Source of the DNA: Paenirhizobium daejeonense | Lineage (GTDB): Bacteria > Pseudomonadota > Alphaproteobacteria > Rhizobiales > Rhizobiaceae | Assembly (NCBI RefSeq): GCF_014280875.1 | Contig: NZ_JACLAL010000002.1 | Coordinates: 310,001-374,000, forward strand | Length of the DNA stretch: 64,000 nt | Reading direction: 5' to 3' | In this document: piece after piece, positions 51,211 through 60,594 of the stretch | Layout: the number at the start of each line of letters is the position of its first letter | Position numbering within the stretch: the first letter of the stretch is position 1 | Notes under the pieces: generated by a model | The model's input: only the letters and a program-made list of their open reading frames with translations | Told to the model about the DNA's origin: nothing | Database searches by the model: none | Position numbers and translations under genes: made by a program

Positions 51211-51972
51211 TCAGGCGTATCGCGGCAGCGTGGAAAGCAGCCTGTGCAGCGTCTCGATAGTGGACATATCGGCGACGCCGTCCACCAGCGCGGGGCGGAA
51301 ATGCCGCTGGAAAGCAGCGACCGCGCCTTCGGTCTTTTCCGAATATTCGCCGGTGATATCAATGTCATAGCCGTAGAGCGACAGCATCGACTGCAACGCC
51401 TCTATCGGCTGCCCGCTTTCTCCCTTCTGGAAGAAGCGTCCGCCGGAGACTGGCACCGGCTCGACGAAATGGCCGACGCCCGCGACGTGGAGCTTGCCCC
51501 AGGGGAAATTTTCACCTGGATCGACCTTGCGAACCGGGGCCACATCGGAGTGCCCTAGCACCCGTTCAGGCCGGATATCGAGCCTCTGGCCGCAATCGCG
51601 ACACAATTCGATGACGGCTTCGATCTGCGCATCCCCAAACGCCGGAAGGCCGGCAGGATGACCGGCATTGGCGATCTCGATACCGATGGAACGCGAATTG
51701 ATGTCGGTTTCGCCAGCCCAGAAGCTCTTGCCGGCATGCCACGCGCGGCGCTCCTCCGGCACGAGTTGCACCACTCGGCCGTCCTCGTGCACGAAGTAGT
51801 GGCTCGACACCTGACTTTCAGGACTACAGAGCCAGGCGAGAGCCCCCTCTTCCGAGGGCATGCCCGTGTAGTGCAGCAGGATGATATCAGGACGAACACC
51901 ATCGGGACGCTCGCCATGGTTGGGCGAAGGCAGCACACAGGCTGCCCGGTAATCGGCATTAAAGAGGCTCAT
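51211..51972 (-). CDS. N-acetylmuramoyl-L-alanine amidase (Amidase_2 with peptidoglycan-binding domain)
   Basis: The 253-residue enzyme resembles AmiD. Zinc ligands are seen in ILLHYTGM, in SHYFVHEDG and in HSDVAPVRKVDPGENFPW. A PG_binding_1 domain fills about residues 185-248 (IEALQSMLSLYGYDIDITGEYSEKT). It cleaves the bond between MurNAc and L-alanine, probably on wall turnover fragments. No signal peptide is evident, which favours a cytoplasmic or anhydro-muropeptide role. Its ATG overlaps the stop of the DjlA-like gene as ATGA. Confidence 0.9.
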   Translation of the reverse strand: MSLFNADYRAACVLPSPNHGERPDGVRPDIILLHYTGMPSEEGALAWLCSPESQVSSHYFVHEDGRVVQLVPEERRAWHAGKSFWAGETDINSRSIGIEIANAGHPAGLPAFGDAQIEAVIELCRDCGQRLDIRPERVLGHSDVAPVRKVDPGENFPWGKLHVAGVGHFVEPVPVSGGRFFQKGESGQPIEALQSMLSLYGYDIDITGEYSEKTEGAVAAFQRHFRPALVDGVADMSTIETLHRLLSTLPRYA

Positions 51973-52706
51973 GCGGCGCGACGTGCTTTCTCGATCGCGG
52001 AATAGGCGGCGTTGAACTTCGCCATGCGGTGATTGGCAACCGCGTGAAACTCGGTCGGAATCCCCCGCGCATGCAGACGGTCGGGATGATGTTCGGCCGC
52101 CAACGCCCGGTAACGTTTGCGGATCGTTGCGAAATCATCGGACGGATCAACGCCGAGAACGCCGTAGGGATCGCCATCGAGATAAACGTGACGCTCGGTG
52201 ATCATCTCGAAGCGCTCTTCCGACACGCCGAAGATCTCGGCGATGCGCGACAGGAAGGCGAGCTCCTTCTCGTGCAGCATGCCGTCAGCCTTGGCGATGT
52301 GGAACAGTGCATCGACGATGTCCTCAAGCACCGGGCACTGCTGGTCGCAAGTCCGGCAAAGGCCCGCCAGCTTCTGAGCATAGGCCTCGTAGCCGGCCAC
52401 ATCCTGACGGGCGAGGTTATAAAGTCGAGCAACGTTGCGCGCTTCTTCCGGCGGAAACTCGAAAATCTTGCGGAACGCGGCAACCTCGGCTTCGGATACG
52501 ATACCATCAGCCTTGGCCATCTTGGCCGAAAGCGCGATGATTGCGACTGAGAAAGAAACCTTGCGTCGTGTTTCAGGATCGCCTTCGAAAGCAGTGCGTA
52601 CCGCCTCGATCACCCCGGACAGCACACTGCCTGCCGCGTCGCTAACGGCGCCCAGCAAACGGTCCCACAACGATGCTATCTGTTCACAGGCGAAATCGAA
52701 GATCAT
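51969..52706 (-). CDS. DjlA-like co-chaperone (TerB domain plus J domain)
   Basis: The 245-residue protein has a TerB-like alpha domain (about residues 50-165, with KADGIVSEAEVAAF and KADGMLHEKELAFL acidic metal-type motifs). A C-terminal J domain follows (about residues 180-243) with the HPD signature in AEHHPDRLHA. It lacks the N-terminal membrane helix of E. coli DjlA. J domains stimulate DnaK ATPase; the client is unknown. It is translationally coupled to the amidase gene downstream. Confidence 0.9.
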   Translation of the reverse strand: MIFDFACEQIASLWDRLLGAVSDAAGSVLSGVIEAVRTAFEGDPETRRKVSFSVAIIALSAKMAKADGIVSEAEVAAFRKIFEFPPEEARNVARLYNLARQDVAGYEAYAQKLAGLCRTCDQQCPVLEDIVDALFHIAKADGMLHEKELAFLSRIAEIFGVSEERFEMITERHVYLDGDPYGVLGVDPSDDFATIRKRYRALAAEHHPDRLHARGIPTEFHAVANHRMAKFNAAYSAIEKARRAA

Positions 52707-53068
52707 GCAGTAGCATGACCAAATCCCTGCCGAAAAAGCAAGATGCGCACCCCTCCCCTTGCATTAAACTTTATTCACGTTCGGTTCCGAATAACTGAAG
52801 CAACAGACCGGCCCCTGACCTGAAAAGACGATCGAGAATATTCCCGAGACCAGCGCGCCAAATGCCCCTCGCCTTTTCCACAACACGCTTTACGCGCATG
52901 CCCGGTTTGAAACGATTATATTCGCACTTGCGGTAGCATTCCTTTTCCGAGGCATCGAAATGCCCGTATTTCTTGATTTTTTTGCTTTACAGCTTGCCCT
53001 GACTATCGCATCCATTCGCCCGGAAAAACGTTTTATTGACGGCTCCAGGGGATGCCGAAGGAGGACTG
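52707..53068 (+). promoter_or_regulatory. Intergenic region upstream of pfp
   Basis: This 362-base divergent region between the DjlA-like gene and pfp has no convincing gene. It is AT-richer than its surroundings near 52960-53035. A strong GGAGG precedes pfp. No promoter or operator can be named with confidence. Confidence 0.4.
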
Positions 53069-54283
53069 ATGGCCAAACAGAAAGTTGCAATGTTGACCGC
53101 AGGCGGCTTGGCACCCTGTCTCTCGTCCGCAGTAGGCGGCCTGATGGAGCGCTACACCGATATCGCTCCGGACATCGACATGATCGCCTACAAGTCCGGC
53201 TTTCGCGGTCTCCTCATGGATTACAAGATCGAGATCACCCGCGAAATGCGCGAGAAGGCCCATGTCCTTCATCGCTACGGCGGCTCGCCGATCGGCAACA
53301 GCCGAGTCAAACTGACCAACACTGCCGACTGCGTGAAGCGCGGCCTCGTCAAGGAAGGCGAAAACCCGCTGCGCGTCGCCGCCGAGCGTCTTGCTGCCGA
53401 TGGCGTCACCATCCTTCACACCATTGGTGGCGATGACACCAATACCACGGCAGCTGACCTTGCCGCTTATCTCGGCGCCAACGGCTATGACCTGACCGTC
53501 GTCGGCCTGCCGAAGACGGTCGACAACGACGTCGTGCCGATCAAGCAATCGCTCGGTGCCTGGACGGCAGCCGATGTCGGTGCCCGCTTTTTCGACCACG
53601 TCTCAAACGAGCAGAGCGCAGCGCCGCGTACGCTCGTCATCCATGAAGTCATGGGCCGCCACTGCGGCTGGCTGACCGCTGCGACCGCCCGCGCCTATAT
53701 CCAGCGCACCAAGGGCAACGAATACATCGAAGGCTTCATGATGAATCAGGAGCTGAAGAACATTGATGGTCTCTACCTGCCGGAAACCCACTTCGACCTA
53801 GAAGCGGAAGCAGCCCGACTGAAGGAGATCATGGACCGCACCGGCTTTGTGACGCTCTTCGTCTCTGAGGGCGCCTGCCTCGAGGAAATCGTCGCTGACC
53901 GCGAAGCCGCCGGCGAGGAAGTCAAGCGCGACGCCTTCGGTCATGTGAAGATCGACACCATCAACGTCGGTTCCTGGTTCCAGAAGCACTTCGCCAAATT
54001 GCTCGATGCCGAACGCTCAATGGTTCAGAAGTCCGGTTACTACGCCCGCTCTGCCCCGGCGAACTATGACGACCTGCGTCTCATCCAGAGCATGGTAGAC
54101 CTCGCCGTCGAAAGCGGCCTTAACAAGGTGTCCGGCGTGACCGGTCATGATGAGGATCAGGGCGGCAAGCTTCGGACCATCGAATTCCCCCGCATCAAGG
54201 GCGGCAAGGCCTTCGACCTGTCCACTCCTTGGTTCAAGGAAGTGATGGATCACCTGGGGCAGAAATACCGCCCGGCGCATTGA
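53069..54283 (+). CDS. pfp: Pyrophosphate--fructose-6-phosphate 1-phosphotransferase
   Basis: This phosphofructokinase-family enzyme interconverts fructose 6-phosphate and fructose 1,6-bisphosphate. The 404-residue protein has GGDDT at residues 120-124; Asp in the second-last place of this motif, instead of the Gly of ATP enzymes, indicates use of pyrophosphate. PKTVDND at 148-154 and EVMGRHCGWLT are the other active-site motifs. ATG 53069 has GGAGG at ideal distance. PPi enzymes work in both directions, which suits gluconeogenic rhizobia that mainly use the Entner-Doudoroff route. Confidence 0.94.
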   Translation: MAKQKVAMLTAGGLAPCLSSAVGGLMERYTDIAPDIDMIAYKSGFRGLLMDYKIEITREMREKAHVLHRYGGSPIGNSRVKLTNTADCVKRGLVKEGENPLRVAAERLAADGVTILHTIGGDDTNTTAADLAAYLGANGYDLTVVGLPKTVDNDVVPIKQSLGAWTAADVGARFFDHVSNEQSAAPRTLVIHEVMGRHCGWLTAATARAYIQRTKGNEYIEGFMMNQELKNIDGLYLPETHFDLEAEAARLKEIMDRTGFVTLFVSEGACLEEIVADREAAGEEVKRDAFGHVKIDTINVGSWFQKHFAKLLDAERSMVQKSGYYARSAPANYDDLRLIQSMVDLAVESGLNKVSGVTGHDEDQGGKLRTIEFPRIKGGKAFDLSTPWFKEVMDHLGQKYRPAH

Positions 54284-54330
54284 CGGAGCCGGCGAAAGCT
54301 GGCTTGCTCTTTCCTCGGGAGGAAAGACTC

Positions 54331-54966
54331 ATGTCGTTCGAACACTGGCTTGCTTTCGCCGCCGCCTCGGCCTTTTTCTTGGCAATTCCGGGGCCAACAA
54401 CACTGCTCGTCGTGTCCTACGCGTTGGGACACGGCAGGAAGACGGCGCTTGCAACGGTGACTGGCGTGGCCCTGGGCGATTTTGTCGCAATGACGGGATC
54501 TCTTCTCGGGCTAGGAGCATTGCTCGCCGGTTCGGCGACCGCCTTCATGATCCTCAAATGGATCGGCGGCGCCTATCTGGTCTATCTCGGCATTCGTCTT
54601 TGGAGAGCGCCCGTCGGGGACAGCCCGATGGCGGACAACGACAATCTTCCGGAAGAGAAACCTTTTCGAATCATGGCGCACGCCTTCACGGTCACGGCGC
54701 TAAACCCGAAGAGCATCGTCTTTTTTGTCGCATTCCTGCCGCAATTCATGACACCGGCAGCGCCGTTTCTCGATCAGGTCATCATATTCGAGGGGACCTT
54801 CCTCGCTCTCTCGATGGTCGTCTGTCTAACCTATGTCGTGCTGGCAGACCGTGCGCGGCGCTTCATTCGGAAGCATTCTGTCAGAAAAGCCGTCAATCGG
54901 ACGGGCGGAACTTTGCTGATCGCCGCCGGTGCAGTGACGGCAGGCTACCGCAAGATCGCCGCCTGA
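54331..54966 (+). CDS. LysE family amino acid exporter
   Basis: The 211-residue membrane protein has about six helices and LysE/RhtB motifs: the N-terminal AIPGPTTLLVVSYALGHGR, GVALGDFVAM, IKWIGGAYLVYLG-type helix (here LKWIGGAYLVYLGIRLW) and ALNPKSIVFFVAFLPQF. It exports an amino acid or homoserine lactone-like solute; the substrate is not evident. GGAGG lies eight bases before ATG 54331. It follows pfp by 47 bases, so they may share a transcript. A 16-base palindrome follows the stop. Confidence 0.9.
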   Translation: MSFEHWLAFAAASAFFLAIPGPTTLLVVSYALGHGRKTALATVTGVALGDFVAMTGSLLGLGALLAGSATAFMILKWIGGAYLVYLGIRLWRAPVGDSPMADNDNLPEEKPFRIMAHAFTVTALNPKSIVFFVAFLPQFMTPAAPFLDQVIIFEGTFLALSMVVCLTYVVLADRARRFIRKHSVRKAVNRTGGTLLIAAGAVTAGYRKIAA

Positions 54967-55069
54967 AGGCGGCAAGCTTGCCGCAATTCCGCCCATGCAT
55001 TATGACACCAGAACGTTAACGGCGGCGCATGCGCGTTAACCGGTGTTTACTTTTACTTGGGATGTCGGG

Positions 55070-56032
55070 ATGATCGCAAAAAGAGACCTGAGAGCAAACC
55101 TGGGTTTCGCCTCCATTCTGCTTGTCGGCCTTGCGGGTTGTACCAGCAGCATGGAAGACGCAGCCAAGCAGGAGCTCAAGGCCAATCCGGTCGCAGGTAC
55201 AGCTGCTCCCGGCACACAGACTGCGGCAGCCACCACCACGATTGCCGACCTTACCCCGGTAGTTGATCCCAACGCCGCAAACGAACCGCCGCCGATCATT
55301 CCCGGTACACAGACGCCTGCCCCGATCCCGATCATGAAGGCCACAGCGCTGGCAACTGCTGCACAGACCATGCCGGCAGCACAGGCCATGGAACTGGTGG
55401 CGAACCAGCAGCGCGGTACGATCCAGACCGCCTCGATGCCGGAATCGCCCAACTTGGTGACTAGCCTGCCGGACACCGCGCCAGTGGCTGTGCCGACGAT
55501 TCTGCCGGCTGAGGTAACGGAAGTCCAATCCATCGTACCGGCACAGAAGCCGGGCGGCGCGCTTGCTTATGCCGCCCCTTCCGGCAGCATGTCGCTTGCG
55601 GCGCTCGACAAACAGTTCGACGTTTCCCCGCCTGGACCGCCCCCAGTCATCGAAGAGCCGACGATGAAGCCCGCGACCACCGGTCCGACCGTGATCAACG
55701 CGCTGATCAAGAAATACTCGAAATTCTACGAGATGCCGGAAGCGCTGATCCACCGGGTCGTCAATCGCGAAAGCACCTATAATCCCGCTGCCTACAACAA
55801 CGGTCATTACGGTCTCATGCAGATCAAGTATTCGACCGCCAAGTCCATGGGCTATGACGGCCCGGCCTCTGGTCTGTTCGATGCGGAAACCAATCTCAAA
55901 TACGCAATCAAATACTTGAAGGGCGCATGGCTCGTTGCAGATAACAGCCATGACGGAGCGGTGCGCCTCTACTCGCGCGGCTATTATTACGACGCAAAGC
56001 GCAAGGGCATGCTCGACGTCCTCGATCCCTGA
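55070..56032 (+). CDS. Lytic transglycosylase lipoprotein (SLT domain)
   Basis: The 320-residue protein has a lipoprotein signal ending LVGLAGC and a 150-residue Ala/Pro/Thr-rich linker. A C-terminal SLT domain (about residues 205-320) has catalytic Glu in VVNRESTYNPAA and GHYGLMQIKYSTAKSMGY. It probably sits on the outer membrane and cleaves peptidoglycan glycan strands. ATG 55070 is used. The GTTAAC-flanked inverted repeat just upstream (near 55016-55040) may be regulatory. It ends 27 bases from the convergent serine hydrolase gene. Confidence 0.9.
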   Translation: MIAKRDLRANLGFASILLVGLAGCTSSMEDAAKQELKANPVAGTAAPGTQTAAATTTIADLTPVVDPNAANEPPPIIPGTQTPAPIPIMKATALATAAQTMPAAQAMELVANQQRGTIQTASMPESPNLVTSLPDTAPVAVPTILPAEVTEVQSIVPAQKPGGALAYAAPSGSMSLAALDKQFDVSPPGPPPVIEEPTMKPATTGPTVINALIKKYSKFYEMPEALIHRVVNRESTYNPAAYNNGHYGLMQIKYSTAKSMGYDGPASGLFDAETNLKYAIKYLKGAWLVADNSHDGAVRLYSRGYYYDAKRKGMLDVLDP

Positions 56033-56059
56033 GCATCGGCAAACCGATAGCGGCAAATC

Positions 56060-57427
56060 CTACCGAAGGCCGTCCATGACCGCCTTCACCAGTTTCTGGG
56101 GCTGATAGCCAAGTTTCGACGGCGTCAATCCGAGCCGAACCACGATGAGGCGCTCGGAGGGAATTATGGTGGCGGATTGTCCGTCATGACCAAGCATCCA
56201 GTAAGCATCGGCGGGCAAGCCGAACGCTTCGTCGTCAACCACTCCCGGCCCCTCCTGCCACGCTTGTCCCTCGGTGAATCGTCCCTTCGAGGCCAATGTC
56301 GGCTGCTGCATCATCGCGACGTAGCCTTCCGGAAGAAGCCGGTCGCCGTTCCACACCCCATCCTGCAGCAGAAAGAGCCCGAAGCGCGCCCAGTCGCGCG
56401 CGGTCGCATAAACATAGGAACTGCCGACGAAGGTGCCGGCGGCATCGGCTTCCATCACGGCGCTTGTCATACCAAGTGGCGCAAATAATGCGGTCTTCGG
56501 ATAATCAAGCGCCTCGACCGCATCGCCGATGCGGTCCATCCATATCCGCGAAAGAAGAACGCTGGAGCCGGAAGCATAATTGAATACCTCTCCCCGCCTC
56601 GCCACCAGCGACTTGTCGGCGACAAAGGCAGCCATATCAGGCTCAAGATAGAGCATGCGCGTGACATCGGCGACATCGCCATAGTCCTCGTTGAATTCCA
56701 GGCCGCTCTCCATACCCATCAGGTCACGCACGCGGATATCGGCCCTCTGGTCCTCCTTCCAGCCAGGGAACAACTCGCGGTCATCGAGCCCGATCTTTCC
56801 CTCGCCGACCAGCCGGCCAATGATCGCCGCATTGACGGTCTTTGCCATCGACCAGCCGAGCAACGGCGTTTCGACTGAAAAGCCCCTGCCATAAGTTTCT
56901 CCGGCAATACGGCCATCCTTGATAACGACGATGGCGCGCATGCCGGGACCGGCAAGAGAAGTATCCGCAAGCAGGGCGGCAATGGCGGGATTGGGGATAT
57001 CGGCCCCCTCACCGGCAGGCCAGGCGGCATCCGAAACGGTCGGCCTTGCGCCCCGCGCAGTCGGCGGATCACTCTCCGCAAGTGTGGCGCCATCGGGTAC
57101 GTTGGCGCAGCCGAGTCCATCCCTCCTCATGGCAGTGCTGGGAGCTATTGCACCGAGAAGGCGCGCGGTAACGGCTCCCGCATCCCGGTCCACATCGACA
57201 TTGACCAGCTTGAGCAGAGGATGGCCGGGCGCCTGCACATCGACGGCGAGAACCTCTTCCGGTTCCCGACCGGCAAGAAAGACATTCGAGCAGACGACCT
57301 TCGCCGCATAGCCAGTACCGACAAGCAGCAGCGCCGGAGGCGAAAACGACAGCCAGAAGACAATTGCCGTAATGAACATGACGAAGGCAAGCACCAGCCC
57401 TCGGATGATCCTGCCAAACAATCGCAT
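56060..57427 (-). CDS. Membrane-anchored class C beta-lactamase-like serine hydrolase
   Basis: The 455-residue protein has one N-terminal membrane helix (about residues 8-30) and a beta-lactamase / DD-peptidase fold domain. The catalytic SxxK is SMAK, the second motif is NYASGSS (Tyr-x-Ser) and the third is HDGQ. The substrate could be a peptide, ester or cell-wall component; antibiotic hydrolysis should not be assumed from this family. GGGAGGAGG precedes ATG 57427. It is divergent from btaA. Confidence 0.87.
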   Translation of the reverse strand: MRLFGRIIRGLVLAFVMFITAIVFWLSFSPPALLLVGTGYAAKVVCSNVFLAGREPEEVLAVDVQAPGHPLLKLVNVDVDRDAGAVTARLLGAIAPSTAMRRDGLGCANVPDGATLAESDPPTARGARPTVSDAAWPAGEGADIPNPAIAALLADTSLAGPGMRAIVVIKDGRIAGETYGRGFSVETPLLGWSMAKTVNAAIIGRLVGEGKIGLDDRELFPGWKEDQRADIRVRDLMGMESGLEFNEDYGDVADVTRMLYLEPDMAAFVADKSLVARRGEVFNYASGSSVLLSRIWMDRIGDAVEALDYPKTALFAPLGMTSAVMEADAAGTFVGSSYVYATARDWARFGLFLLQDGVWNGDRLLPEGYVAMMQQPTLASKGRFTEGQAWQEGPGVVDDEAFGLPADAYWMLGHDGQSATIIPSERLIVVRLGLTPSKLGYQPQKLVKAVMDGLR

Positions 57428-57569
57428 GCGCCTCCTCCCGATTGCCCGTCCATGCAATCAGGAAACATCCGATGGCGAAACCCCAAAAAGGGAGGGAGCA
57501 AACGGATCGTGCACGTTTTTCCGGCGTCACGAGCGAGCTTCGCGCAAGCGGACCGCGCACCCACAGCCC

Positions 57570-57587
57570 ACGTCATCATACTGTTGC
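57570..57587 (+). promoter_or_regulatory. Weak PHO-box candidate upstream of btaA
   Basis: ACGTCAT-CATA-CTGTTGC resembles the PhoB consensus CTGTCAT-N4-CTGTCAT at 9 of 14 positions with correct 11-base period. It lies about 40 bases before the btaA ATG. Betaine-lipid genes are phosphate-controlled by PhoB in S. meliloti, which makes the position sensible, but the match is weak. Confidence 0.35.
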
Positions 57588-57627
57588 ATCAGCGGGCTAC
57601 ACGCGCTCAACGTTCAATGGATGGCTA

Positions 57628-58881
57628 ATGAACATGACCGACGTTGCACCGGATGCCCGCCTTCACAAAAACCGGAAACTCAAGAACGCTCTCCTCCAGC
57701 ACAAGGCACTGACCAAGGACGGCCTGTCCGAACGGTTGTTCGGCATGCTCTTTTCCGGCCTCGTCTATCCGCAGATCTGGGAAGATCCCGAGGTCGATAT
57801 GGAGGCAATGCAACTTGCCGAGGGTCATTCCATCGTCACCATCGGCTCCGGCGGCTGCAACATGCTGGCCTATCTCTCGCGCAGCCCTTCCAGCATCGAT
57901 GTCGTGGATCTCAACCCCAACCATGTGGCGTTGAACCGCCTGAAACTTGCGGCCTTCCGCCACCTGCCCGACCACGCAGCCGTGGTGCATCATTTCGCCC
58001 AGGAGAACACCCGCTCAAACTCCCGCAGCTATGATCGCTTCATCGCGCCGAACCTCGATGCGCAGACGCGGGACTACTGGAACAAGCGCGGCGTCACCGG
58101 CCGTCGCCGCATCGCGGCCTTCAACCGCAACTTCTATCGCACCGGTCTGCTCGGCCGCTTCATCGGCGCAGGCCATATCGTTGCACGCCTGCATGGCGTC
58201 AAGCTGAACGATATCACCGAGACACGTTCGCTGCGCGAACAGCGCCAGTTCTTCGACGATCGCATCGCACCCTTGTTCGAAAAGCCACTGATCCGCTGGC
58301 TCACCGCCCGCAAGAGCTCCCTCTTCGGTCTCGGCATTCCGCCGCAGCAGTATGACGAGCTTGCCAGCATGTCCGAGGGCGGCACCATCGCCCCCGTGCT
58401 TCGCCACCGCCTCGAAAAGCTCGCCTGTCATTTCCCGCTGAAGGACAACTACTTCGCATGGCAGGCCTTCGCGCGTCGCTATCCGCAGCCCCATGAAGGC
58501 ACCCTGCCGACCTATTTGAAACCGGAGCTTTATCCGGCGATCCGCGCCAATGCGAACCGGGTCACCGTTCATCACGCCAGCTTCACCGAACTGCTGGCGC
58601 AGAAGGCAGCTGCAAGCGTCGACCGCTATGTCCTGCTCGATGCGCAGGACTGGATGAACGACCGTCAGCTCAACGACCTCTGGGGCGAAATCACCCGCAC
58701 GGCCGCTCCCGGCGCTCGCGTGATCTTCCGCACGGCGGCCGAAAAGAGCGTGCTGGACGGACGGCTTTCCGATACCCTGCTGGAACAGTGGACCTACCAT
58801 GCCGAAAGGTCTTCGGAACTCAACAAACAGGACCGGTCGGCCATCTATGGCGGCTTCCACATCTACGAGAGAAAAGCCTGA
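57628..58881 (+). CDS. btaA: S-adenosylmethionine:diacylglycerol 3-amino-3-carboxypropyltransferase
   Basis: BtaA transfers the 3-amino-3-carboxypropyl group of SAM to diacylglycerol, giving diacylglyceryl-homoserine, the first step to the betaine lipid DGTS. The 417-residue DUF3419 protein shows YPQIWEDPEVDMEAM near residue 48, the SAM loop VTIGSGGCNMLAYLS, VVDLNPNHVALNRLKLAAF, and a second half with YVLLDAQDWM. ATG 57628 and ATG 57634 are both possible; the first has GGA six bases upstream. The stop overlaps btaB as TGATG. Confidence 0.93.
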   Translation: MNMTDVAPDARLHKNRKLKNALLQHKALTKDGLSERLFGMLFSGLVYPQIWEDPEVDMEAMQLAEGHSIVTIGSGGCNMLAYLSRSPSSIDVVDLNPNHVALNRLKLAAFRHLPDHAAVVHHFAQENTRSNSRSYDRFIAPNLDAQTRDYWNKRGVTGRRRIAAFNRNFYRTGLLGRFIGAGHIVARLHGVKLNDITETRSLREQRQFFDDRIAPLFEKPLIRWLTARKSSLFGLGIPPQQYDELASMSEGGTIAPVLRHRLEKLACHFPLKDNYFAWQAFARRYPQPHEGTLPTYLKPELYPAIRANANRVTVHHASFTELLAQKAAASVDRYVLLDAQDWMNDRQLNDLWGEITRTAAPGARVIFRTAAEKSVLDGRLSDTLLEQWTYHAERSSELNKQDRSAIYGGFHIYERKA

Positions 58882-59534
58882 TGGTCGCCGAAGCCGGGCT
58901 CGATGCCGAACACGCTGAACGCATGGACAGCATGTATCGCTACCAGCGGCACATCTATGACCTGACGCGCAAATACTACCTGTTCGGCCGTGATCGCATG
59001 ATCGCCCGGCTCGACGTCCCGCGCGAGGGCAGCCTGCTTGAAGTGGGCTGCGGCACGGGCCGCAACCTGCTTCTCGCCCATCGGCTCTATCCGACCGCCC
59101 GGCTCTACGGGCTTGATATCTCGGCGGAAATGCTCGTCTCCGCTCGTGCCAACTTCCGCGGAAAGCCGGCCGTACCGGTCCTTGCCGTGGCCGATGCCAC
59201 GACCTTCACCGCAGGCGAATTCGGCGTTTCCGGCTTCGACCGGGTGATGATTTCCTACGCCCTGTCGATGATCCCGGACTGGGAAAAGGCAATCGATGCG
59301 AGCCTTGCGGCGCTGAAACCCGGCGGCTCCCTGCATGTGGTCGATTTCGGCCAGCAGGAAGGTCTTCCCGGCTGGTTCAAGCGCTTCCTCCAGTCTTGGC
59401 TCGACCGCTTCCACGTCACTCCGAGGGCTGACCTCAGACAGGCTCTGGAAGCACGACTTGAACGGCTCGGCGGGCGGCTGGAGTTCGAAACCATAGGACG
59501 CGGTTACGCCTGGCATGCGATAATTCGCATTTGA
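58881..59534 (+). CDS. btaB: Diacylglyceryl-homoserine N-methyltransferase
   Basis: BtaB methylates diacylglyceryl-homoserine three times with SAM to form DGTS, a phosphorus-free membrane lipid. The 217-residue class I methyltransferase has a MYRYQRHIYDLTRKYYLFGRD-like N-terminal helix, the SAM motif LLEVGCGTG at residues 52-60, LYGLDISAEML and SYALSMIPDW. Its ATG overlaps the btaA stop, so the pair is translationally coupled and the assignment of each supports the other. Confidence 0.93.
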   Translation: MVAEAGLDAEHAERMDSMYRYQRHIYDLTRKYYLFGRDRMIARLDVPREGSLLEVGCGTGRNLLLAHRLYPTARLYGLDISAEMLVSARANFRGKPAVPVLAVADATTFTAGEFGVSGFDRVMISYALSMIPDWEKAIDASLAALKPGGSLHVVDFGQQEGLPGWFKRFLQSWLDRFHVTPRADLRQALEARLERLGGRLEFETIGRGYAWHAIIRI

Positions 59535-59583
59535 CACAGCGTCTGACGGTTGAAAATAACGCATATTTAAGGATGATGGAGGC

Positions 59584-59606
59584 AAAAGGAGGTTAGCGCC
59601 TCTTTT
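59584..59606 (+). terminator. Probable terminator after btaAB
   Basis: AAAAG-GAGG pairs with CCTC-TTTT across a short loop with one bulged G, followed by GTATTTG. It lies 50 bases after the btaB stop. Confidence 0.5.
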
Positions 59607-59669
59607 GTATTTGCGTGTGCGCGCGCCGCATCAGGGGCATGACCTCGAATTCTATTTCACGGAATAACC

Positions 59670-60452
59670 ATGCGGTGGCTTCTTCACGCCCTTCTGCCGG
59701 TCACGATCGCCCTCAGCGGTTGCACCTCGACCAGCTATGACTTCATGGAAACGGCCTCCATCAAGCAGCCCCGTTTCGAAGACAAGGACCCGCAGGACTT
59801 CGGCCCCAACAATCCCCAGCGACACAAGGTGCACGGTATCGACGTTTCGAAGTGGAACGGTGACGTGGACTGGCCGAAGGTGCGACAGTCGGGCGTTTCC
59901 TTCGTGTTTATCAAGGCGACCGAAGGCAAGGACATAGTCGATCCGAAGTTTGACGAATACTGGCGCAAGGCCCGCGCCGCCGGCCTGCCGCATGCGCCCT
60001 ACCACTTCTACTATTTCTGCTCCACCGCCGATGAGCAGGCCGACTGGTTCATCCGCAACGTACCGAAGGAATCGATGCACCTTCCGCCGGTACTCGATGT
60101 GGAATGGAACCACACGTCGAAGACGTGCCAGTATCGTCCAAACTCGGAAACGGTGCGCAGCGAAATGAAGCGCTTCATGGACCGTATCGAGGCCTATTAC
60201 GGCAAGCGCCCGATCATCTACACCTCGGTCGATTTTCATCGGGACAATCTCGCCGGCGCCTTCCAGGATTATCATTTCTGGGTTCGCGCGGTGGCGCAGC
60301 ATCCGGAGGAAATCTATCCGGAGCGTCGCTGGGCCTTCTGGCAATATACGTCGACCGGCGTCATCCCCGGCATCAAAGGCGAGACCGATATCAACGTCTT
60401 CGCCGGCACCGAGAAAAACTGGAGAAAGTGGGTCGCGGCCGTGTCCAAATAG
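59670..60452 (+). CDS. GH25-family muramidase lipoprotein
   Basis: The 260-residue protein has a lipoprotein signal ending ALSGC and a glycoside hydrolase family 25 domain: HGIDVSKWNGDVDWPKV (catalytic Asp), FVFIKATEGKD, HFYYFC, LPPVLDVEWN (Asp/Glu pair) and RRWAFWQYTSTG. It hydrolyses the MurNAc-GlcNAc bond. As a lipoprotein it should face the periplasm or cell surface. Its own promoter probably lies in the 130 bases after btaB. It is one of several wall-cleaving enzymes here. Confidence 0.92.
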   Translation: MRWLLHALLPVTIALSGCTSTSYDFMETASIKQPRFEDKDPQDFGPNNPQRHKVHGIDVSKWNGDVDWPKVRQSGVSFVFIKATEGKDIVDPKFDEYWRKARAAGLPHAPYHFYYFCSTADEQADWFIRNVPKESMHLPPVLDVEWNHTSKTCQYRPNSETVRSEMKRFMDRIEAYYGKRPIIYTSVDFHRDNLAGAFQDYHFWVRAVAQHPEEIYPERRWAFWQYTSTGVIPGIKGETDINVFAGTEKNWRKWVAAVSK

Positions 60453-60594
60453 GATCGCGGCCTTCGATCTTCATCGCTGCGCCAATAAACTCAGCTAATC
60501 CTCTGCAATGCTGTAATTTTCCGGATGACGATCTCGTTTTCGTCAAAATGACGGGCATGATCGCAGCCGACCCGAAAAATTCAAGGATATGGAT

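Noticed and set aside
54969..54984. 16-base palindrome GCGGCAAG/CTTGCCGC after the LysE-type gene as a terminator
   Set aside because: It has no loop and no T-run, so a terminator call is not supported.
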